From positions 103,912-167,911 of the forward strand of contig CACRSC010000023.1 in NCBI GenBank assembly GCA_902651635.1: a DNA stretch of 64,000 bases. Reading direction: 5' to 3'. Shown one piece after another: positions 21,004-30,306 of the stretch (its first letter is position 1; every line of letters begins with the position of its first letter). The translations under genes and the position numbers were made by a program. The DNA is from Mastigamoeba balamuthi. Lineage: Eukaryota; Evosea; Mastigamoebida; Mastigamoebidae. The notes under the pieces were generated by a model. It saw only the letters and a list, made by a program, of their open reading frames with translations, had not been told where the DNA came from and searched no databases.

Positions 21004-24000
21004 ATGTCGACGCTGTCACTGACACCCGTCCGCCAGCTCGCGCACCCGCGCATAACCGTCGTCATCAAGCGCAAGCTGCCCGCGACGTCGGACGCGACGC
21101 CCGCGACTTTGGTGCCCGCGCCCGAGGCAGCGCGTCTCTGCGCGCTTCTCGACGCCCTCGACGCCCGCGCCGCCCCAGAGGAGTCCAAGGAGAACGAGTG
21201 CCCGCAGTCGTCGCTCTCGGCCTCCGCTTCTGGTCCGTTCTGCGCCGCTTCCGCACCGCGCTTTGAATTGGCGCGCCAAAAATTCGTCTGGAAATCAATT
21301 CTGTCCGGGTCCTCTCGTCTCGGCCTGATCTCGCGCCGCGCAGCCGTCGGTGAGGTGCACTCGGAGGTGCTGAGGCTGCGGGAGAGCGCGCTCCTCAAGT
21401 GCGCCCCGTTGAAGAGGCTCGCGGCGTCGCTGAGGGTTGTCATGAAGACGACGTCGGCGGCGCCCGAGCGCGCGAAGCTCGAGGCCGCGGCGGCGGTGCT
21501 GGCGGCGATGGGGGCGCGGGGCGTGCCCCGGCAGTCGTTCCCGAGCGAGGCCCTGGACGAGGCGCTTGAAGTGCTCAAGGCCGCGTTCAAACGTCACCTC
21601 GCGTCATACGCAGGCATTTCCTATTCCCGCGCCGCGCATTTCTTTCCCCTCTTAAGGCATTTCCTCCCCTCCTCTGTTCCAGATATGGCGATTGATGAAG
21701 ATGACGATGATGGCCTGATGCCAACGTCACGCCCTAAAAAGTCCACAAGCATGCGGAAGAAGAGAGCCCGAGCAGGCTTTGACACCGGGTCCCTGCTCAC
21801 CCTTGTCTGCGAGTGCCTCGAGTACCTGCGCGACATCGCCGCCCGGCACACGCTCTCGCACGGGCCCGTGCTATCAGTGCGCCCCGCGGGCCTCCTCCAA
21901 GGGAGCCGGGAGCCCATCTCACGTGGTCCGCGCAGGTGGCCGCCATGTGTGTCCCGTGCTTCTTCTGCGAGGCCGACGAGGCCCTGCAGATGTCCGCGCT
22001 GCGCCTGATGCGCACCGTCTTTGAGCGCAGCCCCGACGCGCGCATGCCGCTGGTCGAGGACATACTCGCCAACATCGGCGACATGACCAAGCAGCAGCGC
22101 ACGCAGCGCTCGTACCGCCTGCTCGACGAGGGCCGCTCTGTGCACTGCGTCACGGCGCTGCTGCTGCTCTACCTCCAGAGCTGCACGTCGGCGGCCCCCG
22201 AGATCAACATGGCGGCCCCGAGCTCGGAGAGGCCCTCGGGCGCCTACGACAGCGCGGTGGCGCTGGCCAAGGCGGTGTGCGTGGCGCTCGTCGACCGCTG
22301 CTGCGCGGGCAAGGGCGGCGAGGGGGCGGCGCCGCAGAGGTTCGTGACCGAGACGCTGCTCGAGGACCTGCTGGCGCTGCTGCACCTGCCCGAGTGGCCC
22401 GCAGCAGAGCTCCTGCTGCACGTGCTGGTCTCGACGTTCGCCACGTCGATGGCCGCCAAGAAGTGCGCGTCCACTTCGGTTTCTCTCCCCCCATTAGAGC
22501 CCTGCGCTCAGCCGCCGCTGTACAGAGACAAGGACTCGCGGTGCCTCGCGCTCGATGTCATCGGCGTTGTCGCAGCGAGGATAAAGACGGACCTGCACGA
22601 CATGGCCAAGCGCAGGGCCTTCACTCTGCCCCCCGCAGTGCGTGTGCTCCCCCTCGTTCTGTGCCTGCGCGAGGCTCACGTTCCTGCCCGTGGATGCTTG
22701 GGCTGCCTGCAGCCGCGCACAGGAGAGACGCCCGAGGACGCGCCGCCAGAGGGCCTGCCGATATGCACGTGCGGGGGCTACGCGGACGAGCGCCCGGTGG
22801 TGCAGTGCGAGGACTGCCTGAGGTGGTTCCACGCCGAGTGCGTGCACTACGCGGAGGAGCCGCAGTACGACGCCACGCTGTGCCGCGCCGTCTACTCGTG
22901 CGCGGACTGCATCACCGTCTGCGGCGTGCGGCGCCAGTGGTCGGCCCTGCGCGCCAGCGTCCCGTCGTCGTCGCCCCCGCGCCCGTCGCTGACGAGCGTC
23001 CAGCGCCAGCTGCTCGTCAACTACCTCACAGAGCGCGCGCGCGTCGACGCCACGGCGGCGCACTGCGCGCGGGCGTTCCTCGAGAGCATGTGGTACGCCG
23101 TCGACTGCGCGGCGAGCGACGAGAAGGTGTCGTGGGCCGGCGAGGGCGGCCCGACACTGCCGCGCGAGCAGACGGCGAGGATCTGCAGGGACCTCTCGTC
23201 GAGGCGCCCGCTGGTGGCGAGCTTCGACGGCCAGCTGTGCCAGATCCTGCGCACGCTGGCCGACCCGCAGATCACCGTCCGCGCCAAGGCCATGAAGGCC
23301 CTCACGCTGGTCGTCGAGAGCGACCCCTCGATACTCGCAGACGTGCGCCGGGGGGGCGGGGCAATTCCGGGAAACGGGGAAACGCCTGCGTTGACGACAG
23401 AGCCCGCGCGCAGGACAAGGTAAAGGGGGCCGTGCACGCGCGGCTCGTGGACCAGTCGATCAGCGTGCGCGAGCACACGGTGGACCTCGTGGGGCGCTAC
23501 GTGCTCGCCGACGTCGCGCTGGTGCCGCAGTACCTCTGCGTGCTGGCGGACCGCATCAAGGACGCCGGCGTCCTCGTCCGCAAGCGCGTCATCAAGATCT
23601 TTGGCGAGCTCTGCGCCACGCTGCCCGCGGGCAGCCCCCTCGTCTCGGACATCTGCCGCAGCCTCGTCTCGCGCGTGCACGACGAGCCCGTGCGCGAGCC
23701 CGTGCTGCGCACCGTCACGCAGCTCTGGTTCTCGCCAGCGCCCTCGCGCGAGGCGCTGCGCCAGCGCGCGGCGCAGATCGTCGACGTCGTCGAGGCGTCG
23801 CCAGAGGCCGACTGGATCCCGCCGCTGGTGCGCAGGGCCCGGGAGGACGGCGCCGGGGCGGTGCTCGCGAGCCTCGTGCGCGCGCTGGTGGACCTCGCGA
23901 TGGCGACGGAGGAGCAGGTCCCGCTGCCCTCGGCCCCGGCCCAGCAGCAGCGCCATCAGGGCCACCAGGGCCAGCAGCAGCAGCAGGCTGAGCCGCGCCC

Positions 24001-26208
24001 CTCGACGCCCTCGCAGCACGACGAGGCCGAGCGCCTCAAGAGCCGCCTCGCTGCGTGCCTCGGGGCGCTGCGCCTGTTCAGTGTCGCTGCCCCGGAGCTC
24101 CTGCAGGTGCCTCTTCCCCCCCCTCCTTCCCCAGCGCGTCTGCGCCGCGTTTCCTCGGTTCTGACTCCTGCCCCCGTCTAGCCGCACGTGTGGACGCTGG
24201 TGCCGTTTCTGCAGCCGGGGGACTCGGCGCCGGTGGTGTGCAACGTCACGGCGATAGCGAGCGCGGCGCTGGTGGGGGAGGCGGCGGCGACGGCGGACCC
24301 GGCGGCGGTGGCGCGGCTCGAGGCCGACCTGGTGCGCCTCGTCTCGACCAAGGGCATGCAGGTCGTCCGCTCGTGCGCGCAGTGCCTCTGCGCCGTAGCC
24401 CTGCGCGTCTCCCGCAGCCCCGCCGTCGTCGACAAGCTCTTCTCCTCGCTCTGTGCGTTTTTGGCGCTTGTGATGGCCCCCAATGCGTATCGCTCACCCG
24501 GCTTGCCTACGCGTGCAGTCGCGGCGCTGACCAACGCGAGGAAGAGCGCGGGGCCGATGACTACGGGGGCCAAGGTGGCGCTGATGCGCAGCATCTACAC
24601 GCTGGGGACTCTGTGCGGCTTCTACAACTTTGACGCGCGGCAGCAGGCCAGGCCGGCGCCGGCCGCCTCGGCCTCGGCGTCGGTCAAGGAGCTGCTGCTG
24701 TTCTACGCGTCGGGCGCCGACGTCGACGTGAGGATGAAGGCGCTGCAGGCGCTGTGCGAGTGCTTCTTCCAGTGGCCCCGCGTGGCCCTCGACGAGGCCG
24801 TCATCGCGCGCTTTGGCGAGGCCCTGGCGCCCGGCGCGCCCGTGATGCTGCGCATGGGCACGGCCGCCGCGCTGGCCAGCGTCCTGGAGATCGAGGGCTG
24901 CGACGTGCTCGACGTGGCCGCCGCCGCCAGGGCCGCCGAGGCCGGGGCGCCCATCTGCCAGGCCAACCTGCCCCACGTGCTCGCCATGTGCATGGACCGC
25001 GACTCGCGCGTCCGCAACTCGGCCGCCACTCTCCTCGGCCTCGTCGTCCGCCGCCGCCTCGTCAACCCGCTCTACGTGCGTCCCCACGCCGCCTTGTCTC
25101 CCCCTCCCTCTCCCCGCGCGTCTGAGGCGCGTGTGGCTGACCCGGATGGCGTGCAGTGCGTGAGCGCGCTGATGGCGCTGGAGAACGATCCCGTGGGGAC
25201 GATCGGGGACAAGGCGTACCGCGTGCTCGTGTGCATCGACGAGAAGTTCTCCACCTTTGTGCGTTCCCGTCTGCGCTAGGAGCCTGCGGCGCTGACAGGG
25301 GAGTGCGCGCGCTGGCGCAGATCTCGTCGAGGCTGCACGAGGGGGTGGCCAAGACGTTTGAGCTGCTGCGCACTTCGCTGGGCAGGGAGGACCCGCGCGG
25401 CGTGGCGTGGAGCGAGCAGACGCACACAGTGCGACCCATGTTCGGGCGTCTCTACGGGCTGCTGTCGACCGCCACGGCGCGTGCGGGGCTCGTCAACGCC
25501 CTCGTGGCGCCGCTCGCAGAGGCCGCCGAGGAGAGCGAGACTGCAGCTCCAGCGAACACCGCAATGCTGTTCTTTGTGGCGGAGGCGGTGGCGTTCCTGC
25601 CGTACGCGACGCACGACGAGGTGTCGGCGCTGGTACACGCGGTCAACAGGACGACGCTGGTTGCGTCGGGGTCGGTGCTGCCGAGGCTCAAGAGCGCCGT
25701 CAAGGAGGGGAAGGCGGACCAGCGCGTTCTCAACGCGGCCAACGCGGTCGCTCTGCTGTTGCTGGCCAAGAGGTTCGTGCGGCAGCTTTATGGCCGCTGC
25801 GAAAAGAGTGCAGGCGAGAGCGGCTCGGCCTCGTCGACGAGGAGTCTGCAGACCTGCATCGACCTCGTTCCATTCGCAAAGGACCCCTGCTTCTTCGTGG
25901 ACTTGGTCACTGCATCGAAGGATCTGCGCACCCTCTACGACTATGTGCGCGCTATCAGCCCCTCGTCTCGTGCTGGCTTTATGACAAGCTAACGCACTCC
26001 TCTCGGACAGATCAAGAGCTTGGTGAAGGAGGACGACGCGGACGCTGCCTGCGCAGGCATTAAGCGTTCGTCCAAGAGGAGAAGGGAGGACACCTCAGAT
26101 GTTCCGCAGAAGGCGCCGTCGAAGAGACGTCGAGCGCCCTCCCGAACAGCGTCGTCGCGCAGCACCGCGTCGAAGGTGGCGGATAGCGATGCCGACTTCA
26201 CAGACTGA
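21004..26208 (+). CDS. SCC2: Cohesin loading factor SCC2/NIPBL with internal PHD finger
   Basis: A roughly 1,500-aa nuclear HEAT-repeat protein. With SCC4/MAU2 this family loads cohesin onto chromatin and stimulates its ATPase. Evidence: CFFCEADEALQMSALRLMRT with DILANIGDMTKQQRTQRSY and VTALLLLYLQSC in the N-terminal half, and the diagnostic NIPBL HEAT block SVREHTVDLVGRYVL, RIKDAG then VRKRVIKIFGELC (about 23460-23610), then LWFSPAP. Between them, at about 22755-22910, lies a PHD finger (CTCGGYADERPVVQCEDC, WFHAEC, CADC), as in plant SCC2. The C-terminus is a Lys/Arg-rich, probably nuclear-localising tail ending at TGA 26206-26208. Introns are many. Firm ones: 21233-21343 (GTCCGT donor), about 21592-21682, about 21877-21937 and about 23341-23411. 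Other junctions, near 22470, 22620-22690, 24110-24180, 24450-24520, 25075-25150 and 25260-25310, are approximate. Confidence 0.88.
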
Positions 26209-26459
26209 TGCCCAAGCACACAATGTCCACTTTGTTTTATTTTTCCACCAATCGGAAATGTAAGAAGGCACCGAACAGGGCAGGCAGTGTTTGTGTCTCG
26301 GACTCCGCGATAGAAGGCCGAGGGGGGAGGGGGAGGAGGGAAGGGGGTGAGCGGGTGCAGTCTAAAACTACAAGGATGCTGCTGGAATTTGTCTGAGTTC
26401 TGTTCTCTGGTGACATCTTGGGGTTGGTGGTGTACCATCCATCATCAGCTTGGTCGGTC

Positions 26460-29288
26460 TCATCTCGTCTTGACGGGGGGCTCCACTCCCTTGAAAAACC
26501 CCTGGTCTTGCAGCTCCTTAGAGTGGTTCTCGTACATGTGCACAATGAGGTTATCCTTCTCCTTCTTGCCGCAGATGAAGCAGACGCCGCTGCAGCTGCA
26601 GTACGTGTTGTGCGTGTCCCAGTGCACGTACCGCATCATGTACTTGCACTTGGGGCAGGTGACCCTGCGCATCACGCACTCGCGCTTGTGGTACACCTGG
26701 AACTGGCTGTCCATCACCAGTCCGCACTCCATGCACTTGCATCTCTGCATCGGAGGCCTCGGCGAGGCCGACGAGCCGGGAGAGCCCTGGCCGATGAGGC
26801 CCTGCATGAACGGCGGGGTTGTGACCGCCGGGCCGCCGACGACCAGCGGTGGGTGCTGCGGGAAGTAGGTGCCCAGCCCGACCATCTGCGGCGACTGCGA
26901 GCTCGACTGCGAGCCCGCGTCGAAGCTCGACGAGAGCCCCGCCGGCGACGAGAGCGACGGCGCGGCGTAGGGGTTCATCTTCCCGAACAGCCTGGGGTCG
27001 ACGGTTATCGACCCGGGCGACGTCGGCGAGTTGAGGCGCCAGTCGGGGTGCTTGTACGGGTATGTGTGCGCGCTCTGCACGGCGGGGTCCGTCTTCGCGA
27101 GGTTATCGGTCAGCGTGAGCGAGGTACGCGGCCCGTCCGCCGTCGACGCCAGCGCCGTCATCAGCCCGCTGTCGACGGGAGGCCTGTACGGGCTCTGCGG
27201 GCTCGATGGCGTGTCGCGCGGCGACGACGAGGACCCGCCCGGCGAGCTCTCGAGGATCTTCTCGGTCGACTTGCTCTTGAAGAGCTCCCTGAGGTAGGCA
27301 GAGACCCCGTGCTCTTCGATCTGCGGGTGCTCGCTGAAGTAGAAGGCGACGATCGGCGCCCAGTCCGACCACGAGCAGTACCTGATCATCGACTCGAGGC
27401 ACATGTTCTCCAGCGGGCCCAGGCGCCCGCTCTTGACGTCCCTCGTGCGCCGCCAGAGGATCGTGATGACCTCGTCGGTCACGTCGTAGCCCGCCAGCAT
27501 CGTGTACGTGCGCTTGGCCGCCTTGTTCGACGCCACCAGCGGCACTATCGGGCTCAGCTTCTCGCAGGCGAGGCTCCAGCGCTCCTCCTGCTCCTCCGAG
27601 ACCGCGTCCGTCGTCGACGACGACGCCAAGAGCCCCAGCGTGTTGCGCTCCTTGGCGACGATCGAGAGCAGCCGCAGGCGGAACAGCGCCTGGTCGTTGG
27701 GCCCCAGCGAGGCGACCATATTCGGCAGCGACTGCTCGATGCGCTCCGCCGTCGCTGTCTGCGCCTCCACCTGCTGCTGCCGCAGCTTCACCGCGTTCTG
27801 CGCCCGCGCGTTGGCGCGCACCGCCTCGTCGGCCGCCTGGAGCTCTTCCTTGTTGACGCGCGAGTCCAGCGCCGCCTGGTCGCTGTCGATGACCCCGCGG
27901 TCGCGCAGCTGCTGCGGGACGCTGCCCATCGTGCACGTCGCCCCGACGAGGTTCGCCGCCTCCAGCAGGCTCGTCACCAGCGGCGCCAGCGCGATGCCGC
28001 TCAGGTTCACGCTCCGCATGTCCGAGCCGGCGAACTTGGCGCCCTCGACCGTGGCGCCCGAGAGGTCCGCGCCGAACATGTCGGCGCCGCTGAAGTCCGA
28101 GCACGAGAGGTCCGACAGCCGCAGGTTCGTGCCCCGCAGCACGGCGCCGATGAAGGAGCACCCGGGCAGCTTGCAGTGGCTGATGTTGTACCCCGAGAGG
28201 TCCGTGTACGCAAAGTTCACGTCGGTCATGGACGTCGCCAGCTGCTCGGCCACCGCCTGCGTCGTGATGATCCGCGCCGCGTCCTTGTGCGCTGCGATGT
28301 CCTGGTCCAGCAGCGCTCCCCCCAGGAACACCGCCCACGTCAGGTCCGCCCTCTCCAGCCCCTTGACCCCCAGCAGCTTCGCCCTGTGCGGCACACCACC
28401 CACAGGCGCAGGCAGGTTAGCGAATCCCAGCCAATTTTTCCCACTCTGGCCCAGCCAAGCGTGGGGGACGACGGGATGGCGCTGTGGGGGCGAGTGGGGG
28501 GGTGGGGACCCCTCTCCGTACTTGCAGAAGTTGGCGCCGCAGAGCTTGGCGCCCGTGAAGTTGCAGAAGCGCAGGTCGGCGTCCTGGAACGACGCCGCCG
28601 TCAGGTCGCTGCCGCTGAAGTCCACGCCGCACAACTTGCAGCCCTTGAACACGCACCTCTGCTCCGGCGCCCGTCCGGCACAGAGCGAGCGAGCGAGCGA
28701 GACACGCAAACGCGCCGTCAGCGAGGCGAGGGAAAAAAACAATAACCGCAAACATAAAAAGAGAGGAGAGAGACGAAGGAGCAAACGCCGGCAGAGAAGC
28801 GCCAGAGCGAAATCGGCGGTTTCGCCCGCCCAGCCGAGGGGGTTTCGGAAATCGGTCTGTAGGGGGTCGGGGAGGCCAGTCTCTGGCGGATGCGGGGGAG
28901 GAGCCCCACGCCAGAGGGCCAAGGGTTGGGTGAGAGGGGGGGAGCCCAACCGCACCGTGAGGCGGGCGTTGACGAACTGGGCGGGGAGCCACGTGGAGAG
29001 GGCCGTGACGAGCTGCGTGGCGTCGCGGCCGGCGGCCGACTCGTAGTACTCGCGGCTGCACATCCACGAGTTCTCGAACTTGGCGCTGGGCGCAGAGCAG
29101 TAGTTCCAGTTGCTCCCGGGCGCGTCGATGCCCGTGAGGTCCGCGTGCTCGAGGTTCGAGGCCACGACGGCGGCCTTGCGCATGCGCGCGTCGAGGAAGA
29201 CGCAGAACTGCAGGTTGCACGAGCTCAGCACCGCCAGCTCGAGGTTGGCCTTCTCGAACGAGACCCTCGTCAGCGCCGAGCCCCGCAT
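26460..29288 (-). CDS. Pentapeptide-repeat protein with C-terminal TRAF-like zinc-finger region
   Basis: Three exons (29288-28956, 28658-28522, 28383-26460) join in phase to about 797 aa. Residues about 1-300 are pentapeptide repeats of A(D/N)LxX type (VSFEKANLELAVLSSCNL, VDFSGSDLTAASFQDADL, CSDFSGADMFGADLSG), which form a right-handed quadrilateral beta-helix. A helical region follows, Gln/Ala-rich (ARAQNAVKLRQQQVEAQ) then a globular helical part (YDVTDEVITILWRR, MIRYCSWSDWAPIVAFYF). Then comes a Ser/Pro-rich linker and a Cys/His-rich end (CKCMECG, YHKREC, CPKCKYMMRYVHWDTH, CSGVCFICGKKEKD, HMYENH) like TRAF-type zinc fingers. The start is uncertain: the ATG at 29288 is the first in frame after a stop, but an extra 5' exon from 29433 (donor GTAGTA) would also join in phase. 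Function is unknown; a scaffold or ubiquitin-related role is speculation. Confidence 0.8.
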   Translation of the reverse strand: MRGSALTRVSFEKANLELAVLSSCNLQFCVFLDARMRKAAVVASNLEHADLTGIDAPGSNWNYCSAPSAKFENSWMCSREYYESAAGRDATQLVTALSTWLPAQFVNARLTVRLGSPPLTQPLALWRGAPPPHPPETGLPDPLQTDFRNPLGWAGETADFALALLCRRLLLRLSPLFLCLRLLFFSLASLTARLRVSLARSLCAGRAPEQRCVFKGCKLCGVDFSGSDLTAASFQDADLRFCNFTGAKLCGANFCKYGEGSPPPHSPPQRHPVVPHAWLGQSGKNWLGFANLPAPVGGVPHRAKLLGVKGLERADLTWAVFLGGALLDQDIAAHKDAARIITTQAVAEQLATSMTDVNFAYTDLSGYNISHCKLPGCSFIGAVLRGTNLRLSDLSCSDFSGADMFGADLSGATVEGAKFAGSDMRSVNLSGIALAPLVTSLLEAANLVGATCTMGSVPQQLRDRGVIDSDQAALDSRVNKEELQAADEAVRANARAQNAVKLRQQQVEAQTATAERIEQSLPNMVASLGPNDQALFRLRLLSIVAKERNTLGLLASSSTTDAVSEEQEERWSLACEKLSPIVPLVASNKAAKRTYTMLAGYDVTDEVITILWRRTRDVKSGRLGPLENMCLESMIRYCSWSDWAPIVAFYFSEHPQIEEHGVSAYLRELFKSKSTEKILESSPGGSSSSPRDTPSSPQSPYRPPVDSGLMTALASTADGPRTSLTLTDNLAKTDPAVQSAHTYPYKHPDWRLNSPTSPGSITVDPRLFGKMNPYAAPSLSSPAGLSSSFDAGSQSSSQSPQMVGLGTYFPQHPPLVVGGPAVTTPPFMQGLIGQGSPGSSASPRPPMQRCKCMECGLVMDSQFQVYHKRECVMRRVTCPKCKYMMRYVHWDTHNTYCSCSGVCFICGKKEKDNLIVHMYENHSKELQDQGFFKGVEPPVKTR

Positions 29289-29461
29289 ATTGCTCCGCGT
29301 CAGCGTCGTCTGGCGCACCGAGTGAATTCCAGGTCAAGAATTATCCCCGGGGCCAAGGGGGTTCCCCCGGAGAAAATACTACATTACCAACGCCCGCGCG
29401 CAGCGACCGCCCCACGTGGCGGCGCGACGTCATAGGGCGATTTAAATTCGAGATAGACGAA

Positions 29462-29842
29462 TCAATCTGCTCTGCGGGGAGGGGAGGGGCCAGGAGAGGA
29501 GGAGTGCGGGGAATCCGGACGCGGGGGCACCTTGAAGAAGGAGATGTCGCGCTCGACGCTGGCCTTGCGGGCGGCGTCGTAGACGAGGCGGCGCATGTCG
29601 AGGAACTCCATCACGCAGTCGCTGAGGTCCTCCTTGCGGCAGTCAAACGGCATCACGCCGACGGCGGCGACCTCGCGCGTCGTCAGGCGCTGCGGGACGC
29701 CCGTGATGTCCGTGACCACGATGACGGGCCTGTCGTTCTCGTCGCACGGCATGTTCTCGCGGCACCACTCGGTCAGGTCCTTGGCCGCGTTCTTCTTGAC
29801 AAACTGCAGGAGCGCCTTCCGAGTGCCTTTGCCCTTGAACAT
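29462..29842 (-). CDS. Small conserved-looking protein of unknown function (126 aa)
   Basis: A single exon from ATG 29842 to TGA 29462. The body is globular-looking and mixed (GKGTRKALLQFVKKNAAKDL, TEWCRENMPCDENDRPVIVV, TDITGVPQRLTTREVAAVGV), with a Pro/Ser-rich C-terminal tail. No signal peptide or membrane helix is present. It is divergent from the SNF2 gene. CpG-rich, host-like composition and a clean frame support coding, but I do not recognise the family. Confidence 0.6.
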   Translation of the reverse strand: MFKGKGTRKALLQFVKKNAAKDLTEWCRENMPCDENDRPVIVVTDITGVPQRLTTREVAAVGVMPFDCRKEDLSDCVMEFLDMRRLVYDAARKASVERDISFFKVPPRPDSPHSSSPGPSPPRRAD

Positions 29843-30306
29843 GGTGGTTGGGGGGGCCCTGTTAGCGCTGGTCCGTCGGTGGAGATCGGGCGGCTCTGTG
29901 TGTGCGGCGCGGCAGACGGGGTGGGGCGAGAGGGGGGTTGTTGCACAGAGGAGGAAAAATAGATATTGGGGGCCCCCGCGGGCGAATATCGGGAGTATCA
30001 CCCTAACTGAATCGGGCACCCTTTTGGTGCGGAATGTGAGTCATCGTTCATAACCACTTTCGGGGGTTGGCACACAACAACTGCGTGCTCCACCGTGCAG
30101 GCTTGGACGCGGCACTGGGCCCCACCGCTCCCGGACCCCTTCCTCAGCGCCCCTTTCGCCATTTCTTCCCTCCTCCCCCTCCGCAGCAACGCCTGTTGGG
30201 ATCCCGCCGTTCCTACAAACGTGCGTTATGACGTTCGCAGCAATGCGAAATATCTGCGCAGAGAGATCTCTTTTGAATCTGCAGAACTTGTGACCCTGAG
30301 GCCGAG
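29843..30306. promoter_or_regulatory. Divergent promoter region, small unknown (-) and SNF2 remodeller (+)
   Basis: About 464 bp. On the SNF2 side are GCGAAATATCTGCGC (30245-30259) and GAGATCTC (30263-30270), 37-62 bp before the ATG. On the other side are GCGAATATCGGGAG (29982-29995) and AGATATTGGGGG (29961-29972), 119-154 bp from the minus-strand ATG. These match the shared GAnATnTC-type element. No gene is seen. Confidence 0.5.

Noticed and set aside
26418-28745. 775-aa plus-strand open frame
   Set aside because: It is antisense to the pentapeptide/zinc-finger gene, is Arg/Val/His-rich and has no domain. It is a codon-bias shadow.
29288-29318. Start of the pentapeptide gene at a GTG codon (29318)
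   Set aside because: GTG starts are not expected in a nuclear gene. ATG 29288 or a spliced 5' exon from 29433 is more plausible.
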